A stretch of 64,000 bases of DNA from Methylocapsa sp. S129 (lineage in GTDB: Bacteria > Pseudomonadota > Alphaproteobacteria > Rhizobiales > Beijerinckiaceae), in assembly GCF_009765995.1 (NCBI RefSeq), contig NZ_LMUI01000030.1, forward strand, positions 62,001-126,000, given 5' to 3'. Shown piece after piece: positions 38,823-47,577 of this stretch. Position numbers and translations under genes: made by a program. The notes below the pieces were generated by a model. The model saw only the letters and a program-made list of their open reading frames with translations. It searched no databases and had not been told where the DNA came from. How positions within the stretch are numbered: the stretch's first letter is position 1; each line of letters opens with the position of its first letter.

Positions 38823-39680
38823 TCAGCCTTTCACCGCGCCGAGGGAAAGCCCCTCGACGAGATAGCGTTGGGCGTAAAGCGCGATCGCCAGCGTCGGCGT
38901 GACCGACAGAACGATGGCGGCCGCGATTTGTCCATATTGAATGCCGGACGCGGTGACAAAGGCCAAGGAACCGACCGTCACCGGCTGCTTGTCGGCGGAC
39001 GCCAGGATCAAGGCGAAGACGAAATTGTTCCAGCAAAAGATAAAGGCGAGCAAGCCGGCCGCCGCAATTCCCGGCCCAGCGAGCGGCACGGCGATGCGCG
39101 TGAAGGTGCGCCACCACGAATGGCCGCCGATGCGATAGGCATATTCGATGTCGGGAGAGATATCCTCGAAATAGCCGCGCACGATCCACAGGATCAGCGG
39201 CAGCGCGATCAATTGGTAAACCCAGATCAGGCCGGCATAGGTGTCGGTCAGACCGATCTCCTGAAAATACAGCGACAGCGGCAATAGCACGAGCAGCGGC
39301 GGCGCGAAGCGGAAGGACAGAAGCGTGAAGGCGATATCCTCGCCCAAGCGGAATTTGAATCGCGCGAAGGCATAGGCGGCCGGAACGCCAAGGATGAGCG
39401 CGATGACGACCGATACAGAGGATAGCAACACGCTATTCCAGAGATTTCGCATGAAGGGAATATCGAGCGTGCCGGCGGCGGAAACGAGTTTGCCGGTGAT
39501 CAGCGCCTGGTAGTTCGAGATCGTCGGCGTGAAGAACGGACTCGGCGGAATGCGCAGAATGTCCTCGTTCGTCTGGAACGACATCAGGAAAATCCAGAAA
39601 ATCGGGAACAGAAAGAAAATCAGAATCAGCGCGACCAGCACGATGCGTATGATTCTTTCCAGGCGCGATGTGTGCTCCAT
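38823..39680 (-). CDS. ABC polyol/sugar permease, MalG-like
   Basis: 285 residues with six predicted helices, beginning IIRIVLVALILIFFLFPIFW. The cytoplasmic EAA loop that contacts an ATPase is seen as YAYRIGGHSWWRTFTRIAVP followed by LAGPG. It is the second permease of the importer, ending 4 bases before ATPase B. With the MalF-like partner it forms the transmembrane pore for the substrate delivered by the Tat-exported binding protein. Confidence 0.9.
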   Translation of the reverse strand: MEHTSRLERIIRIVLVALILIFFLFPIFWIFLMSFQTNEDILRIPPSPFFTPTISNYQALITGKLVSAAGTLDIPFMRNLWNSVLLSSVSVVIALILGVPAAYAFARFKFRLGEDIAFTLLSFRFAPPLLVLLPLSLYFQEIGLTDTYAGLIWVYQLIALPLILWIVRGYFEDISPDIEYAYRIGGHSWWRTFTRIAVPLAGPGIAAAGLLAFIFCWNNFVFALILASADKQPVTVGSLAFVTASGIQYGQIAAAIVLSVTPTLAIALYAQRYLVEGLSLGAVKG

Positions 39681-39689
39681 GCGTCCCTC

Positions 39690-40628
39690 CTACGCCGATC
39701 CGCGCGCGCGCTCGCGCAATTTCAACCATTGCTTGATGAAAATATTCGACAGCGCATAGGTGATCGCCCAGAGGATGACCAGCAGCGCGGCCGATTTGGC
39801 GACATTCGTGTATTGATAGAATTCCAGGTAGGAGCGCACCTGGAACACCAGCAGCGTGTTGCCGGGACCGCCCTGCGTCATGGAATAGATGATGTCGAAT
39901 TGCTGGATAGAATCGAGCAGGCGGAACAGCGTCGCCGTGATCATATAAGGCGCCAGCATCGGCAGAGTGATGCGGAAGAAAACGAAGCGGCGCGGCACGC
40001 CGTCGAGGGCGGCGGCCTCAAAGGGCTGTCTGGGAAGGGAGCGCAATCCAGCGAGCAACAGGATCATGATGAACGGCGTGTAGACCCACACGTCCACGAG
40101 AACGACGGTGAACAGCGCCGTGCTCGGCGCCGACGCCCATTTGAAATCCGACACGCCCGCAAGCTGCACGAGATACGACAAGACGCCGAAATTCGGATTG
40201 GTCATCAGCTTCCACATCAGCGCCGCAAGCGCCGGCGCCGTCATCAGTGGCAGCAGAAGCAGGATCGAGGCGAGATTGTTGAAGCGCGTCTGCTTCTGCA
40301 GCAGCATCGCGATCGCCAGGCCGAAGACAAGTTCGACGCCGACTGTCAGGCCAGTGTAAAGCAGCGATACGCGCACCGTATTCCAGAACTCGGAATCGCT
40401 GAGGAAATTGATGTAATTGTCGAACCAGATGAAGCCCTTCATCGCCGGCAAGTTCAGGCGGAAACGCAGCATCGAATAATAGACGGCCGTGACGAACGGG
40501 ATGAGAATGCCGACGCATACGAGCAGCGCCGGCAGACTGAGAAGATATGGCAAAAGCTTCGTCTTGCGACGCCGCCGCGGCGCTTGGATGGTTTCGGCCG
40601 TCATGTTGAGACGCTCATCGTCCGACAT
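39690..40628 (-). CDS. ABC polyol/sugar permease, MalF-like
   Basis: 312 residues with six membrane helices, starting near LLPYLLSLPALLVCVGILIP. The EAA loop is FEAAALDGVPRRFVFFRITL, followed by PMLAPY. The start is taken at ATG 40628; an alternative ATG at 40604 (MTAETIQ) is possible, neither having a clear ribosome site. It is separated from the binding-protein gene by 155 bases holding a stable hairpin, the usual arrangement for making more binding protein than permease. Confidence 0.9.
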   Translation of the reverse strand: MSDDERLNMTAETIQAPRRRRKTKLLPYLLSLPALLVCVGILIPFVTAVYYSMLRFRLNLPAMKGFIWFDNYINFLSDSEFWNTVRVSLLYTGLTVGVELVFGLAIAMLLQKQTRFNNLASILLLLPLMTAPALAALMWKLMTNPNFGVLSYLVQLAGVSDFKWASAPSTALFTVVLVDVWVYTPFIMILLLAGLRSLPRQPFEAAALDGVPRRFVFFRITLPMLAPYMITATLFRLLDSIQQFDIIYSMTQGGPGNTLLVFQVRSYLEFYQYTNVAKSAALLVILWAITYALSNIFIKQWLKLRERARGSA

Positions 40629-40721
40629 CCAAGAAATGATGATCGCAACCGGCGATCGTAGGCAAGAGACCGCGATACGCGGGAGGGATTTTATATCGCT
40701 TTCGAAGGCGACAGGAAAAGA

Positions 40722-40762
40722 CGGGCGGCTCGCGCCGGGAGGGAGATTGCGCGCGCCGCCCG
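40722..40762 (-). terminator. Intercistronic hairpin after the binding-protein gene
   Basis: CGGGCGGC and GCCGCCCG pair, and after one mismatch CGCGC pairs with GCGCG, enclosing a 13-base loop; on the minus strand TCTTTTCC follows. It begins 21 bases past the binding-protein stop and probably stabilises that mRNA or partly stops transcription into the permease genes. Confidence 0.5.
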
Positions 40763-40783
40763 CCGTCTGGCGAGGCCGGTGGT

Positions 40784-42226
40784 TCAGCCGAGGCCAGCAT
40801 CCTTCAATTGCTTGTCGATCGTGGCGGCGAGCTGGTCGAGGCCTTCATCGACCGGCACTTCCTTGGCGACCATTTTCTGCAATGTCTCGGCCCACAAGGT
40901 CGTGACGTCGAAGAACAACGGCTGCGGCGTAAAGTAGATTTTGGCGCCAGGCGACGACGCCGCTAATTGATCGACATAACCGGCATAGGATTTGTTGAGG
41001 CGCGTCTTAAACGCTTCGTCATTCGCGACGGAGGCGCGGACCGGGTTGACGAAGTCCGTCTTGGTGGCGCCGAACAAGTCGTGTTCGGTGGACGACGCCC
41101 ATTGCATGAAATACCAGGCCGCGTCCTTCTGCGTGCCGAAGGAATTCATCGCCAACGACCATATCCAGATGTTGGGCGTGGGGGCCTTTGCTTCAGGATT
41201 GGGGGCGAAGGCGTGGAAGCCGAGATTGCCCTTTTCCTTGTTGTCGCCGCCGTCCATGAAATAACCGAGAACGTCGGCGTCGTAGATGGTCGCCGAAGCG
41301 CCGGCGCCAAGGTCCGTGCCCACCTGATACCAGGTATAGGTCGACCAGTTCTTCGGGCCTGAATTCTGGACCATTTCAATGAAGAGCTTGTGATAGGCTT
41401 TTGATCCCGCCGTATTCATCGCCGCCTTCAGCTTGCCATCCGCGCCGACGGTCAGATCCTTTTGGCCGTAATTGGCGTAGCCGGACAGGAAGCCCGGATG
41501 GATCGTCGCCCAGGAGCGCGAGCCGCGAACGCCGATGCCATAGGGTCCGCCCAGATCCTTGGTTAGCTTGGCGGCCTTCTCCACGAGGTCCGGCATATTC
41601 ATAGGCGGTTGGACGCCGGCCTTGTCGTACATCTTGCGATTGTAGGCGATCGAGTTGAGCTCATAGGCCCACGGAATGCACCATTGTTTGGCGTCGGCCG
41701 ATCCGAGCGCACCGCCGGGCACGCCGTTCCACGCCGTCGAGGCGCGAAGACCGGGAAGGACGTCGTCCCATGCATATTTCGGATTGGTCTTGGCGGGGTC
41801 CTTGATATAGGCGCCGAGATCGTCGACCCATCCGGCGGGACCATAGGTCCAGGTCATATAGGCGCCGGTCATGAAGGCGTCGTATTGCGATGACTTGGAC
41901 GACAGGGCCGCCGTCACCTTGTCGAAATAAACGTCTTCCGGGAAAATGTCATAAGTCGCCTCCATGCCGGTCAACGCCTTGAAATTATCGAGGTCGGCGA
42001 TCATCGCATCCGCATAGGGATGCTTGTTGAGCAGCAGGTGAAGCTTCGCGCCCTTGAATTTCTTCCAGTCGAAATCGGCGGCCAGCGCTTGCGTGCTCGC
42101 GGCGTTGAGCATGAAATTGGCGGTCGCCGCCGAAATGCCGAGCTTGCCGGCGCCCAGCATCAGATCGCGCCGACTGATTTTTCCGGCCTTGTATTGTTCA
42201 AAGAAGTCTTTTGCTTTTTGCGACAT
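40784..42226 (-). CDS. ABC transporter polyol/sugar-binding protein, Tat-exported
   Basis: 480 residues, a family 1 (MalE-like) extracellular solute-binding protein. ATG 42226 is preceded by AAGGAGAG. The N-terminus KISRRDLMLGAGKLGISAA is a twin-arginine signal with processing near ALAADF, so the protein is exported folded. Large, Tat-exported binding proteins with this opening are known in rhizobial polyol transporters. Conserved parts include WTYGPAGWVDDLGAYI and WCIPWAYELNSIAYNRKMYD. It feeds the two-permease, two-ATPase importer downstream. Erythritol or a related polyol is the likely ligand from context. Confidence 0.9.
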   Translation of the reverse strand: MSQKAKDFFEQYKAGKISRRDLMLGAGKLGISAATANFMLNAASTQALAADFDWKKFKGAKLHLLLNKHPYADAMIADLDNFKALTGMEATYDIFPEDVYFDKVTAALSSKSSQYDAFMTGAYMTWTYGPAGWVDDLGAYIKDPAKTNPKYAWDDVLPGLRASTAWNGVPGGALGSADAKQWCIPWAYELNSIAYNRKMYDKAGVQPPMNMPDLVEKAAKLTKDLGGPYGIGVRGSRSWATIHPGFLSGYANYGQKDLTVGADGKLKAAMNTAGSKAYHKLFIEMVQNSGPKNWSTYTWYQVGTDLGAGASATIYDADVLGYFMDGGDNKEKGNLGFHAFAPNPEAKAPTPNIWIWSLAMNSFGTQKDAAWYFMQWASSTEHDLFGATKTDFVNPVRASVANDEAFKTRLNKSYAGYVDQLAASSPGAKIYFTPQPLFFDVTTLWAETLQKMVAKEVPVDEGLDQLAATIDKQLKDAGLG

Positions 42227-42268
42227 AGCGTTCTCTCCTTGGGTTTCTTAACTCCGGTCTTTTTGTTG

Positions 42269-42290
42269 ATCCGGGTTCTCTCGCCCGGAT
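42269..42290 (-). terminator. Hairpin between eryD and the binding-protein gene
   Basis: ATCCGGG-N8-CCCGGAT, a perfect 7-bp stem, begins one base past the eryD stop and ends about 40 bases before the next start. A-rich sequence follows on the coding strand, so it may set message stability rather than end transcription. Confidence 0.35.
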
Positions 42291-42291
42291 T

Positions 42292-43251
42292 TCAAGCGGT
42301 CAGCGCTTTGGCCGTCCGTTCGTCGGTGATGAGGCCAAAGATCAGGCCGCTCGCCAAAATCGCCTTGATCGGATCGATTTTCGAGCGTCCGCCAGCGATC
42401 GCGACCGTCTTCTGCCGGCCGATGTCGGCGGCCGCCATTGAAAGGGTTCGCGCCGAAAGATCGTTCTCGATCAACTTGCCCGTCAGGCTGAAGATATGGC
42501 CGAGGATTTCGCCTGCGCCGCCGGCTCTGCGGGCCTCTTCGAATTCGTCGCGTTCGATCATTCCAGTCGATAGAATCGACGCGCCGGCCTCCATGGTTCC
42601 AATGCCGACAATTCTCAGCGTCGCCGATACGCCGAGCTCCATCACGGCGGGCACTCCGCGCTGCGCCAGGAACACCGTCCGATCCTCGACGGAATTGGCG
42701 TAGAACGGCAGCGGCAAGACGTAGGCTTCAGCGCCGGTGCGCTCCGCCAGGCGATGGATCACGTCAAACGGCGTCGTCGAATAACGCCGCGTCAGGCCGC
42801 CCAGCAGCGACACCAATTTGGTGTTGCGGACATTCATTTTGGGCAACATGGCGACGCATGCGGCGAGCGTGCGCCCATGGCCGAACCCGATGACCTTGTC
42901 CGCGCCGCTCTCAAGCGCCAGACGCAAAAACCGGCTACCGGCCATCCCAAGCGTTTGCAGCGGCAGCGCTTCGTCGTCGAGATCGGGGCAAACCTCGCAG
43001 AACTGGACGCCAAAGCGGGCGCATATCGCGTCCTCCAGGCGAAGACATTCGGAGATGTCGCCGTCGATGGAGAAGCGAACGAGACCGTCCTTGTTGGCTC
43101 GCGCGATCAGACGATGCGCTTTCAGGCTGGGAATGCCGAGCCTTTTGGCCACCTGCCCCTGGGTCAGCCCCGCGCCGTAATGCAGCCAGGCCGCGCGAAC
43201 GCAGAGGTCGACATCCTCGCTATTGGCGTTCCTCGGGGGCTTGGTCAGCAT
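42292..43251 (-). CDS. eryD: SorC-family sugar-binding transcriptional regulator (EryD-like)
   Basis: 319 residues. An N-terminal helix-turn-helix (LHYGAGLTQGQVAKRLGIPS and LKAHRLIARA) is followed by the SorC sugar-binding domain (VIGFGHGRTLAACVAMLP, LVSLLGGLTRRYSTTPFDVI, IVGIGTMEAGASIL). Brucella EryD is of this family and represses ery genes until erythritol or a derivative binds. It is the first gene of the minus-strand operon and divergent from eryC, well placed to control both directions. Confidence 0.87.
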   Translation of the reverse strand: MLTKPPRNANSEDVDLCVRAAWLHYGAGLTQGQVAKRLGIPSLKAHRLIARANKDGLVRFSIDGDISECLRLEDAICARFGVQFCEVCPDLDDEALPLQTLGMAGSRFLRLALESGADKVIGFGHGRTLAACVAMLPKMNVRNTKLVSLLGGLTRRYSTTPFDVIHRLAERTGAEAYVLPLPFYANSVEDRTVFLAQRGVPAVMELGVSATLRIVGIGTMEAGASILSTGMIERDEFEEARRAGGAGEILGHIFSLTGKLIENDLSARTLSMAAADIGRQKTVAIAGGRSKIDPIKAILASGLIFGLITDERTAKALTA

Positions 43252-43303
43252 TTTCTGAACCGATAAATTTTTCTTGTGGTGAAGTTTGTTTCATTTTGAT
43301 ATG

Positions 43304-43316
43304 CCCTTGTCAAGGG
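43304..43316. promoter_or_regulatory. Inverted repeat in eryD-eryC intergenic region
   Basis: CCCTTG-T-CAAGGG is a perfect 6-bp inverted repeat in the AT-rich part of the 282-base gap between eryD and eryC. It is a candidate EryD operator by position only. TGAA-N6-TTCA at 43280-43293 is a weaker alternative. Confidence 0.3.
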
Positions 43317-43533
43317 AAGCGGCGGCCTGTTCGTTGGGCCGAAACATCACGAAAGATCGCCAGGCCTTTCGGAGATGGGCGACCGCCGCGCCATGGAGAG
43401 GAAACATGAAAGTCGCTCGGTGCGCCGACGACGCCGGCAAGCCAATGCTTGACGCGATAGCCGCGCCGTGCGGCCTGTCGGCTGGCAATGGCGAGGCGAT
43501 CGGGCGGATCGATAGAAAATACGGGAAGCTTTG

Positions 43534-44484
43534 ATGGGGCCGGGCAAAGCGGAAAGAGCGACGTCGTTCCGGCTTTCGCTGAACGTCAATCCGTTGGTCA
43601 ATCGATTCGCCGAGCCCGACGCACTGATCGGCGCGATCGCCGAAGAGATCGGCATCGGCGCTATCCAACTCACCCATGAATTCATCAATCCGGCGTGGCC
43701 GGCGCCGACCCTCCGCCGCCTCACAGACCAGATGGCGCAAAGTTGCGCGGCGTTCGGGGTCAAGATCACTTCGCTCATGACGGGGCCCTATGGCCGGCTC
43801 AATCATTTCGGCCATCCCGATGCGGAAGTGCGCCAATATTACGTCGGTTGGTTCAAGGGCCTTGTCGATATTGCGGCCGATCTTGGCTGTCCGGCGGTCG
43901 GAACCCAATTCGCGATCTTGACCTATCGCGACTATGACGACCCGGCCCGGCGCGAGAGCCGAATGAACGACGCGCTGGAATGCTGGCGCGCCGTCGCCGA
44001 ACATGCTGAAAAGCGCGGCCTGGCTTTCCTGTTCTGGGAGCCGATGTCGGTCGGTCGCGAACTCGGACACACGATTAAAGACGCGCTCGGACTTCAGGAT
44101 GAGCTGGACGCGGCGGGGCTCGCGGTTCCGCTGAAGGCGATGATCGACATCGACCATGGCGACGTTTCCTCGCCCAATCCCGCCGACACAGACCCCTATG
44201 CGTGGGCGAAAGCCTTCGCGGCACGCTCGCCGATCATTCACATCAAGCAAAGCTCCGCCAACAAGGGCGGCCATTGGCCCTTCACCGCCGACCACAATCG
44301 CGACGGCCGGATTGCGCCCGAAAGATTGCTCGAGGCGATCCGGTCGGGCGGCGGCGGCGGCAACGAATTATGCATGGAGCTGGCGTTCCGCGAACGCGAA
44401 CCCGCCGATCGCAATGTCATCGCCATGATCAGGGAATCGGTCGCCTTCTGGGCGCCCTATGCCGATATCGGAATGCGGGGATGA
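43534..44484 (+). CDS. eryC: Tetrulose-phosphate epimerase/isomerase EryC (TIM barrel)
   Basis: 316 residues from ATG 43534 (GGAAG 7 bases upstream; TTG 43531 is an in-frame alternative). Xylose-isomerase-like TIM barrel. FRLSLNVNPLVNRFAEPDAL, IQLTHEFINPAWPA, MTGPYGRLNHFGHPDAEVR and IIHIKQSSANKGGHWPFTAD are typical of EryC of the Brucella/Rhizobium erythritol pathway, where it interconverts tetrulose phosphates. Metal-binding residues are seen in FLFWEPMSVGRE (Glu) and MIDIDHGD (Asp, His). It is divergent from the rest of the locus. The pathway also needs EryH and EryI (TpiA2, RpiB-like), which are not in this window. Confidence 0.88.
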   Translation: MGPGKAERATSFRLSLNVNPLVNRFAEPDALIGAIAEEIGIGAIQLTHEFINPAWPAPTLRRLTDQMAQSCAAFGVKITSLMTGPYGRLNHFGHPDAEVRQYYVGWFKGLVDIAADLGCPAVGTQFAILTYRDYDDPARRESRMNDALECWRAVAEHAEKRGLAFLFWEPMSVGRELGHTIKDALGLQDELDAAGLAVPLKAMIDIDHGDVSSPNPADTDPYAWAKAFAARSPIIHIKQSSANKGGHWPFTADHNRDGRIAPERLLEAIRSGGGGGNELCMELAFREREPADRNVIAMIRESVAFWAPYADIGMRG

Positions 44485-44535
44485 AACGGCGCAGCGGGCG
44501 AGGACCGCATCGATCAAATCGCGGAAGCGGGCGCT

Positions 44536-45885
44536 TCAACTCATGGCGCCAGCCGCCGCGCCGGGAAAAAAGCGATTGTCCGGCCGCGGCAATCCCAGAT
44601 TTTCCCTGAGCGTCTTGCCTTCATATTCCCTGCGGAACAGACCGCGCCTTTGCAACTCGGGCACGACGCGATTCACGAAATCATCGAGGCCGTCGGGCAG
44701 GTAAGGGAACATGATGTTGAAGCCGTCGCTGCCTTCTCCGACAAGCCATTCCTCCATCTCGTCGGCGATGGTCTGCGGCGTGCCAACGAAGGCGAGGCCG
44801 GCATAGCCGCCCAGCCGCTGCGCAAGCTGGCGAACGGTGAGGCCATCCCGCTTCGCCAGCGCGATCACGCGCTCGCGCCCGCTCTTGCTGGCGTTGGTCT
44901 CGGGAACATCGGGCAGCGGCGCGTCAGGATCAAAGCGCGAAGCGTCATGGCCAAGCGCAATCGAAAGCGAGGCGATGGCGCTCTCGTAATGGACGAGGCT
45001 GTCGAGGCGCGCGCGCTTGTCGCGCGCCTCGTCCACGGTCTCGCCCACGACCACGAAGGCCCCCGGCAAAATCTTGAGATGATCGCGATTGCGCCCGAGC
45101 GCCTCCATGCGGCCCTTCACGTCTTTGTAGAAGGCCTGCCCGTCGGCGAGCCGCGAAGCCGCGGCGAATACGACTTCCGCAGTTTCCGCGGCGAGTTGAC
45201 GGCCGGCCTCCGAAGCGCCCGCCTGCACGATGACCGGCCAACCCTGAATAGGCCGGGCGATGTTGAGCGGCCCGCGCACCGAGAGATAAGGCCCCCTGTG
45301 ATTGAGGACATGCAGCTTGGAAGGGTCAAAATAGGTTCCGGTCTCGACATCCCGGACGAAGGCGTCGTCCGCCCACGAATCCCAGAGGCCGGTGACCACG
45401 TCATAAAATTCGCGGGCGCGACGGTAGCGCTCGCCATGCTCCAGATGTTCTTCAAGACCGAAGTTGAGCGCCGCGTCCGGATTGGAGGTTGTGACGATGT
45501 TCCAGCCCGCGCGGCCGCCGCTGATGTGGTCGAGCGAGGCGAAGCGCCGGGCGATGAGATAGGGCTGCTCGAATGTGGTGGAAGCGGTGGCGATAAGGCC
45601 AAGATTATTGGTCGACATCGCCAGAACCGGCAGCAGGGTGATGGGATCGAAGGATGTGACGGTATGGCTGCGCTTGAGCGCATCGAGCGGCATGTTCAGC
45701 ACAGCGAGGTGGTCCGCCATGAAGAAAGCGTCGAACTTGCCGCGCTCCAGCGTCTGCGCGAAGCGCTGCAGATGCGCGAGATTGAAATTCGCGTCGGGAA
45801 AAGCGCCGGGATAGCGCCAGGCGCCGGTGTGAATGCTTGTCGGCCGCATGAAAGCGCCGAGCCGTAATTGACGCGCCGAAGTCAT
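44536..45885 (-). CDS. FMN-dependent monooxygenase, NtaA/SnaA/DszA family
   Basis: 449 residues from ATG 45885 (GGAG 6 bases upstream), the family length. This bacterial luciferase-like TIM barrel uses FMNH2 from a separate reductase to oxidise compounds such as nitrilotriacetate, sulfones and sulfides. Marks are AWRYPGAFPDANFNLAHLQR, FDAFFMADHLAVLNMP, SGGRAGWNIVTTSNPDAALN and PVIVQAGASEAGRQLAAETA. It is divergent from the LivK-type gene at 46315. Its neighbours (SfnB, DmoA-like, LLM genes) suggest an organosulfur substrate. No flavin reductase gene is seen in the window. Confidence 0.9.
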   Translation of the reverse strand: MTSARQLRLGAFMRPTSIHTGAWRYPGAFPDANFNLAHLQRFAQTLERGKFDAFFMADHLAVLNMPLDALKRSHTVTSFDPITLLPVLAMSTNNLGLIATASTTFEQPYLIARRFASLDHISGGRAGWNIVTTSNPDAALNFGLEEHLEHGERYRRAREFYDVVTGLWDSWADDAFVRDVETGTYFDPSKLHVLNHRGPYLSVRGPLNIARPIQGWPVIVQAGASEAGRQLAAETAEVVFAAASRLADGQAFYKDVKGRMEALGRNRDHLKILPGAFVVVGETVDEARDKRARLDSLVHYESAIASLSIALGHDASRFDPDAPLPDVPETNASKSGRERVIALAKRDGLTVRQLAQRLGGYAGLAFVGTPQTIADEMEEWLVGEGSDGFNIMFPYLPDGLDDFVNRVVPELQRRGLFRREYEGKTLRENLGLPRPDNRFFPGAAAGAMS

Positions 45886-46314
45886 CCCAATCTCCATGTC
45901 GCCGACGGGCGTTGACGCGCGCGGACTCTGGACCGGATATAGGCGCCAGGGCTGCAATTTGCCGCGTCCGATCGCTCCTTTTGGCTTTCCTCAATCCATC
46001 AATCGGCCGCCATGTCTTGCATTGTCGCGATTATCGATGAGCCTGAGCGATAAAGCAGCGCTTGCCGTAAGGCGGAATGACGATTCGCCCGGCGGTTGCG
46101 AGGGGTCCGTCGAAATGATGGATATTATCTCAATATTATTTCTGTAGACAATATATTTTATTACACTAAAAACCAGATTTGGTCTCCTATGCTAACATCG
46201 TCGGATCGACGAAGCCGCTGGCGTCGACTGGCTCGGTTTCGCTTGCAGCGTCTTGGCGCAATCCTTGCTGCGTCCTGGTGCAATCTTTGTCGCCCGCCCA
46301 AAGAGGGAATGAAC
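45886..46314. other. Divergent intergenic region with AT-rich promoter
   Basis: This 429-base gap separates the NtaA-like gene from the LivK-like gene. Its centre (about 46115-46185) is very AT-rich and holds the TAGACA element listed at 46145. The reading frame extending from 46096 into livK is open but lacks a start signal. It implies a long leader (about 130 bases) on the livK transcript. Confidence 0.5.
46145..46172 (+). promoter_or_regulatory. Putative promoter of the liv-type operon, shared TAGACAATAT element
   Basis: TAGACA (46145-46150), 16 bases, then TAAAAA (46167-46172) resembles a sigma-70 promoter. The ten bases TAGACAATAT recur exactly at 56920, in the same position relative to a -10-like box, before the sfnB gene. 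Confidence 0.45.
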
Positions 46315-47484
46315 ATGCCCGCAAATTCCAATCGTCGCCTCACAAATTGGCTCAATCGCTTGGCGATTGTGATCGCGCTTGGCAGCGGCGGCGCAGCGGC
46401 GGCTTTCGCGCAAGCCGCCGGCGAACCGGTGACGATCGGCGTCAGCGGGCCGCTGACGGGGCAGAATGCGCAATATGGCGCGCAATGGAAGAAGGGCTTC
46501 GATCTCGCGCTCGACGAGGTCAACGTCAAGGGCGTCCAGGGTCGGCCGCTGCAATATGTCTTCGAAGACAGCCAGGCCGATCCGCGCCAATCGGTCGCCA
46601 TCGCGCAAAAATTCGTCAGCGATCCGAAGATCGTCGTCGAAGTCGGCGATTTCTCAAGCACCGCGTCGATGGCCGCCTCCTCGATCTATCAGCGCGGCGG
46701 CCTCGTCCAGTTCGGCTTCACCAATTCGCATCCCAATTTCACCAAGGGCGGCGACTATATGTGGAGCAATTCGGTGAGCCAGGCCGACGAGCAGCCGCGG
46801 CTCGCCAAATATGCCGCCGATCTCGGCTTCAAACATGTCGCGGTGCTTTATCTCAACACCGATTGGGGCCGCAGCAGCCAGACGATTTTCACCGAATCGG
46901 CAAAGAGCCTCGGCGTCGACGTCGTTGCGTCGGAAGGCTACCAGCCCGACGAGAAGGACTTCCGTTCGACGCTGGTTCGCGTTCGCGACGCCAAGCCCGA
47001 CGCGATCATTTTGATCTCCTATTATGCGGACGGCGCCTTGATCACGCGGCAGACGCGCTCGGTCGGACTGACCCAGCCCATCGTCGCCAGCGGATCGGTC
47101 TATTCGCCCAAATTCATCGAACTTGCGGGCGAAGCCGGCAATGGCGTCTTCACCGAATCGAACTTTTTCCCTAACGACACACGCCCCGAAGTCCAATCCT
47201 TCGTGACCAAGTTCAAAGCCCGATACAATGAGGAGCCGGACGACTTCAACGCGGTCGCCTATGATGCGATCATCCTGCTGGCGGCGGTCATCGACAAATA
47301 TGGCGTCGATCGCACTGCGATCCGCGACGGCCTCGCTCAGATCAAGGACGTGCCAAGCGTGATTTACGGCAAAGCGAGTTTCGACACGCAGACGCGGCGC
47401 GTCGCGGGCGCGCGCGCCGTTTATCTCGTCGTCAAGAACGGCCAGTTCGTCCTATGGGACGGCAAGAAGCCGAACGCGAGCTGA
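46315..47484 (+). CDS. LivK-like ABC substrate-binding protein
   Basis: 389 residues from ATG 46315, with AGAGGG 7 bases upstream; ATG 46309 is too close to that site. Signal peptide: LNRLAIVIALGSGGAAAAFA, cut near AQA. The Peripla_BP_6 fold (VTIGVSGPLTGQNAQYGAQW, then VAIAQKFVSDPKIVVEVGDF and VAVLYLNTDWGRSSQ) belongs to the branched-chain amino acid/amide/sulfonate-type binding proteins. It is followed by a hairpin and the matching permease and ATPases. The ligand is probably an organosulfur compound or other small amide given the neighbours, not necessarily an amino acid. Confidence 0.88.
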   Translation: MPANSNRRLTNWLNRLAIVIALGSGGAAAAFAQAAGEPVTIGVSGPLTGQNAQYGAQWKKGFDLALDEVNVKGVQGRPLQYVFEDSQADPRQSVAIAQKFVSDPKIVVEVGDFSSTASMAASSIYQRGGLVQFGFTNSHPNFTKGGDYMWSNSVSQADEQPRLAKYAADLGFKHVAVLYLNTDWGRSSQTIFTESAKSLGVDVVASEGYQPDEKDFRSTLVRVRDAKPDAIILISYYADGALITRQTRSVGLTQPIVASGSVYSPKFIELAGEAGNGVFTESNFFPNDTRPEVQSFVTKFKARYNEEPDDFNAVAYDAIILLAAVIDKYGVDRTAIRDGLAQIKDVPSVIYGKASFDTQTRRVAGARAVYLVVKNGQFVLWDGKKPNAS

Positions 47485-47506
47485 GCGACACAAACCTCTC
47501 CATCTG

Positions 47507-47532
47507 GTCAATGGCCGCCCGCGGCCATTGAC
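47507..47532 (+). terminator. Intercistronic hairpin after the LivK-like gene
   Basis: GTCAATGGCCGC-CC-GCGGCCATTGAC is a perfect 12-bp inverted repeat, 22 bases past the stop. A TTTTT run occurs 20 bases later. It probably favours binding-protein message over the downstream permease. Confidence 0.55.
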
Positions 47533-47577
47533 GCTATGCTCGGCTCATCTGGTTTTTCCGATTGAGGACGCCGCGAC

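Noticed and set aside
43286..43534. Small plus-strand frame in the eryD-eryC gap
   Set aside because: No ribosome site or recognisable product, and it runs through the likely divergent promoter; better read as regulatory DNA.
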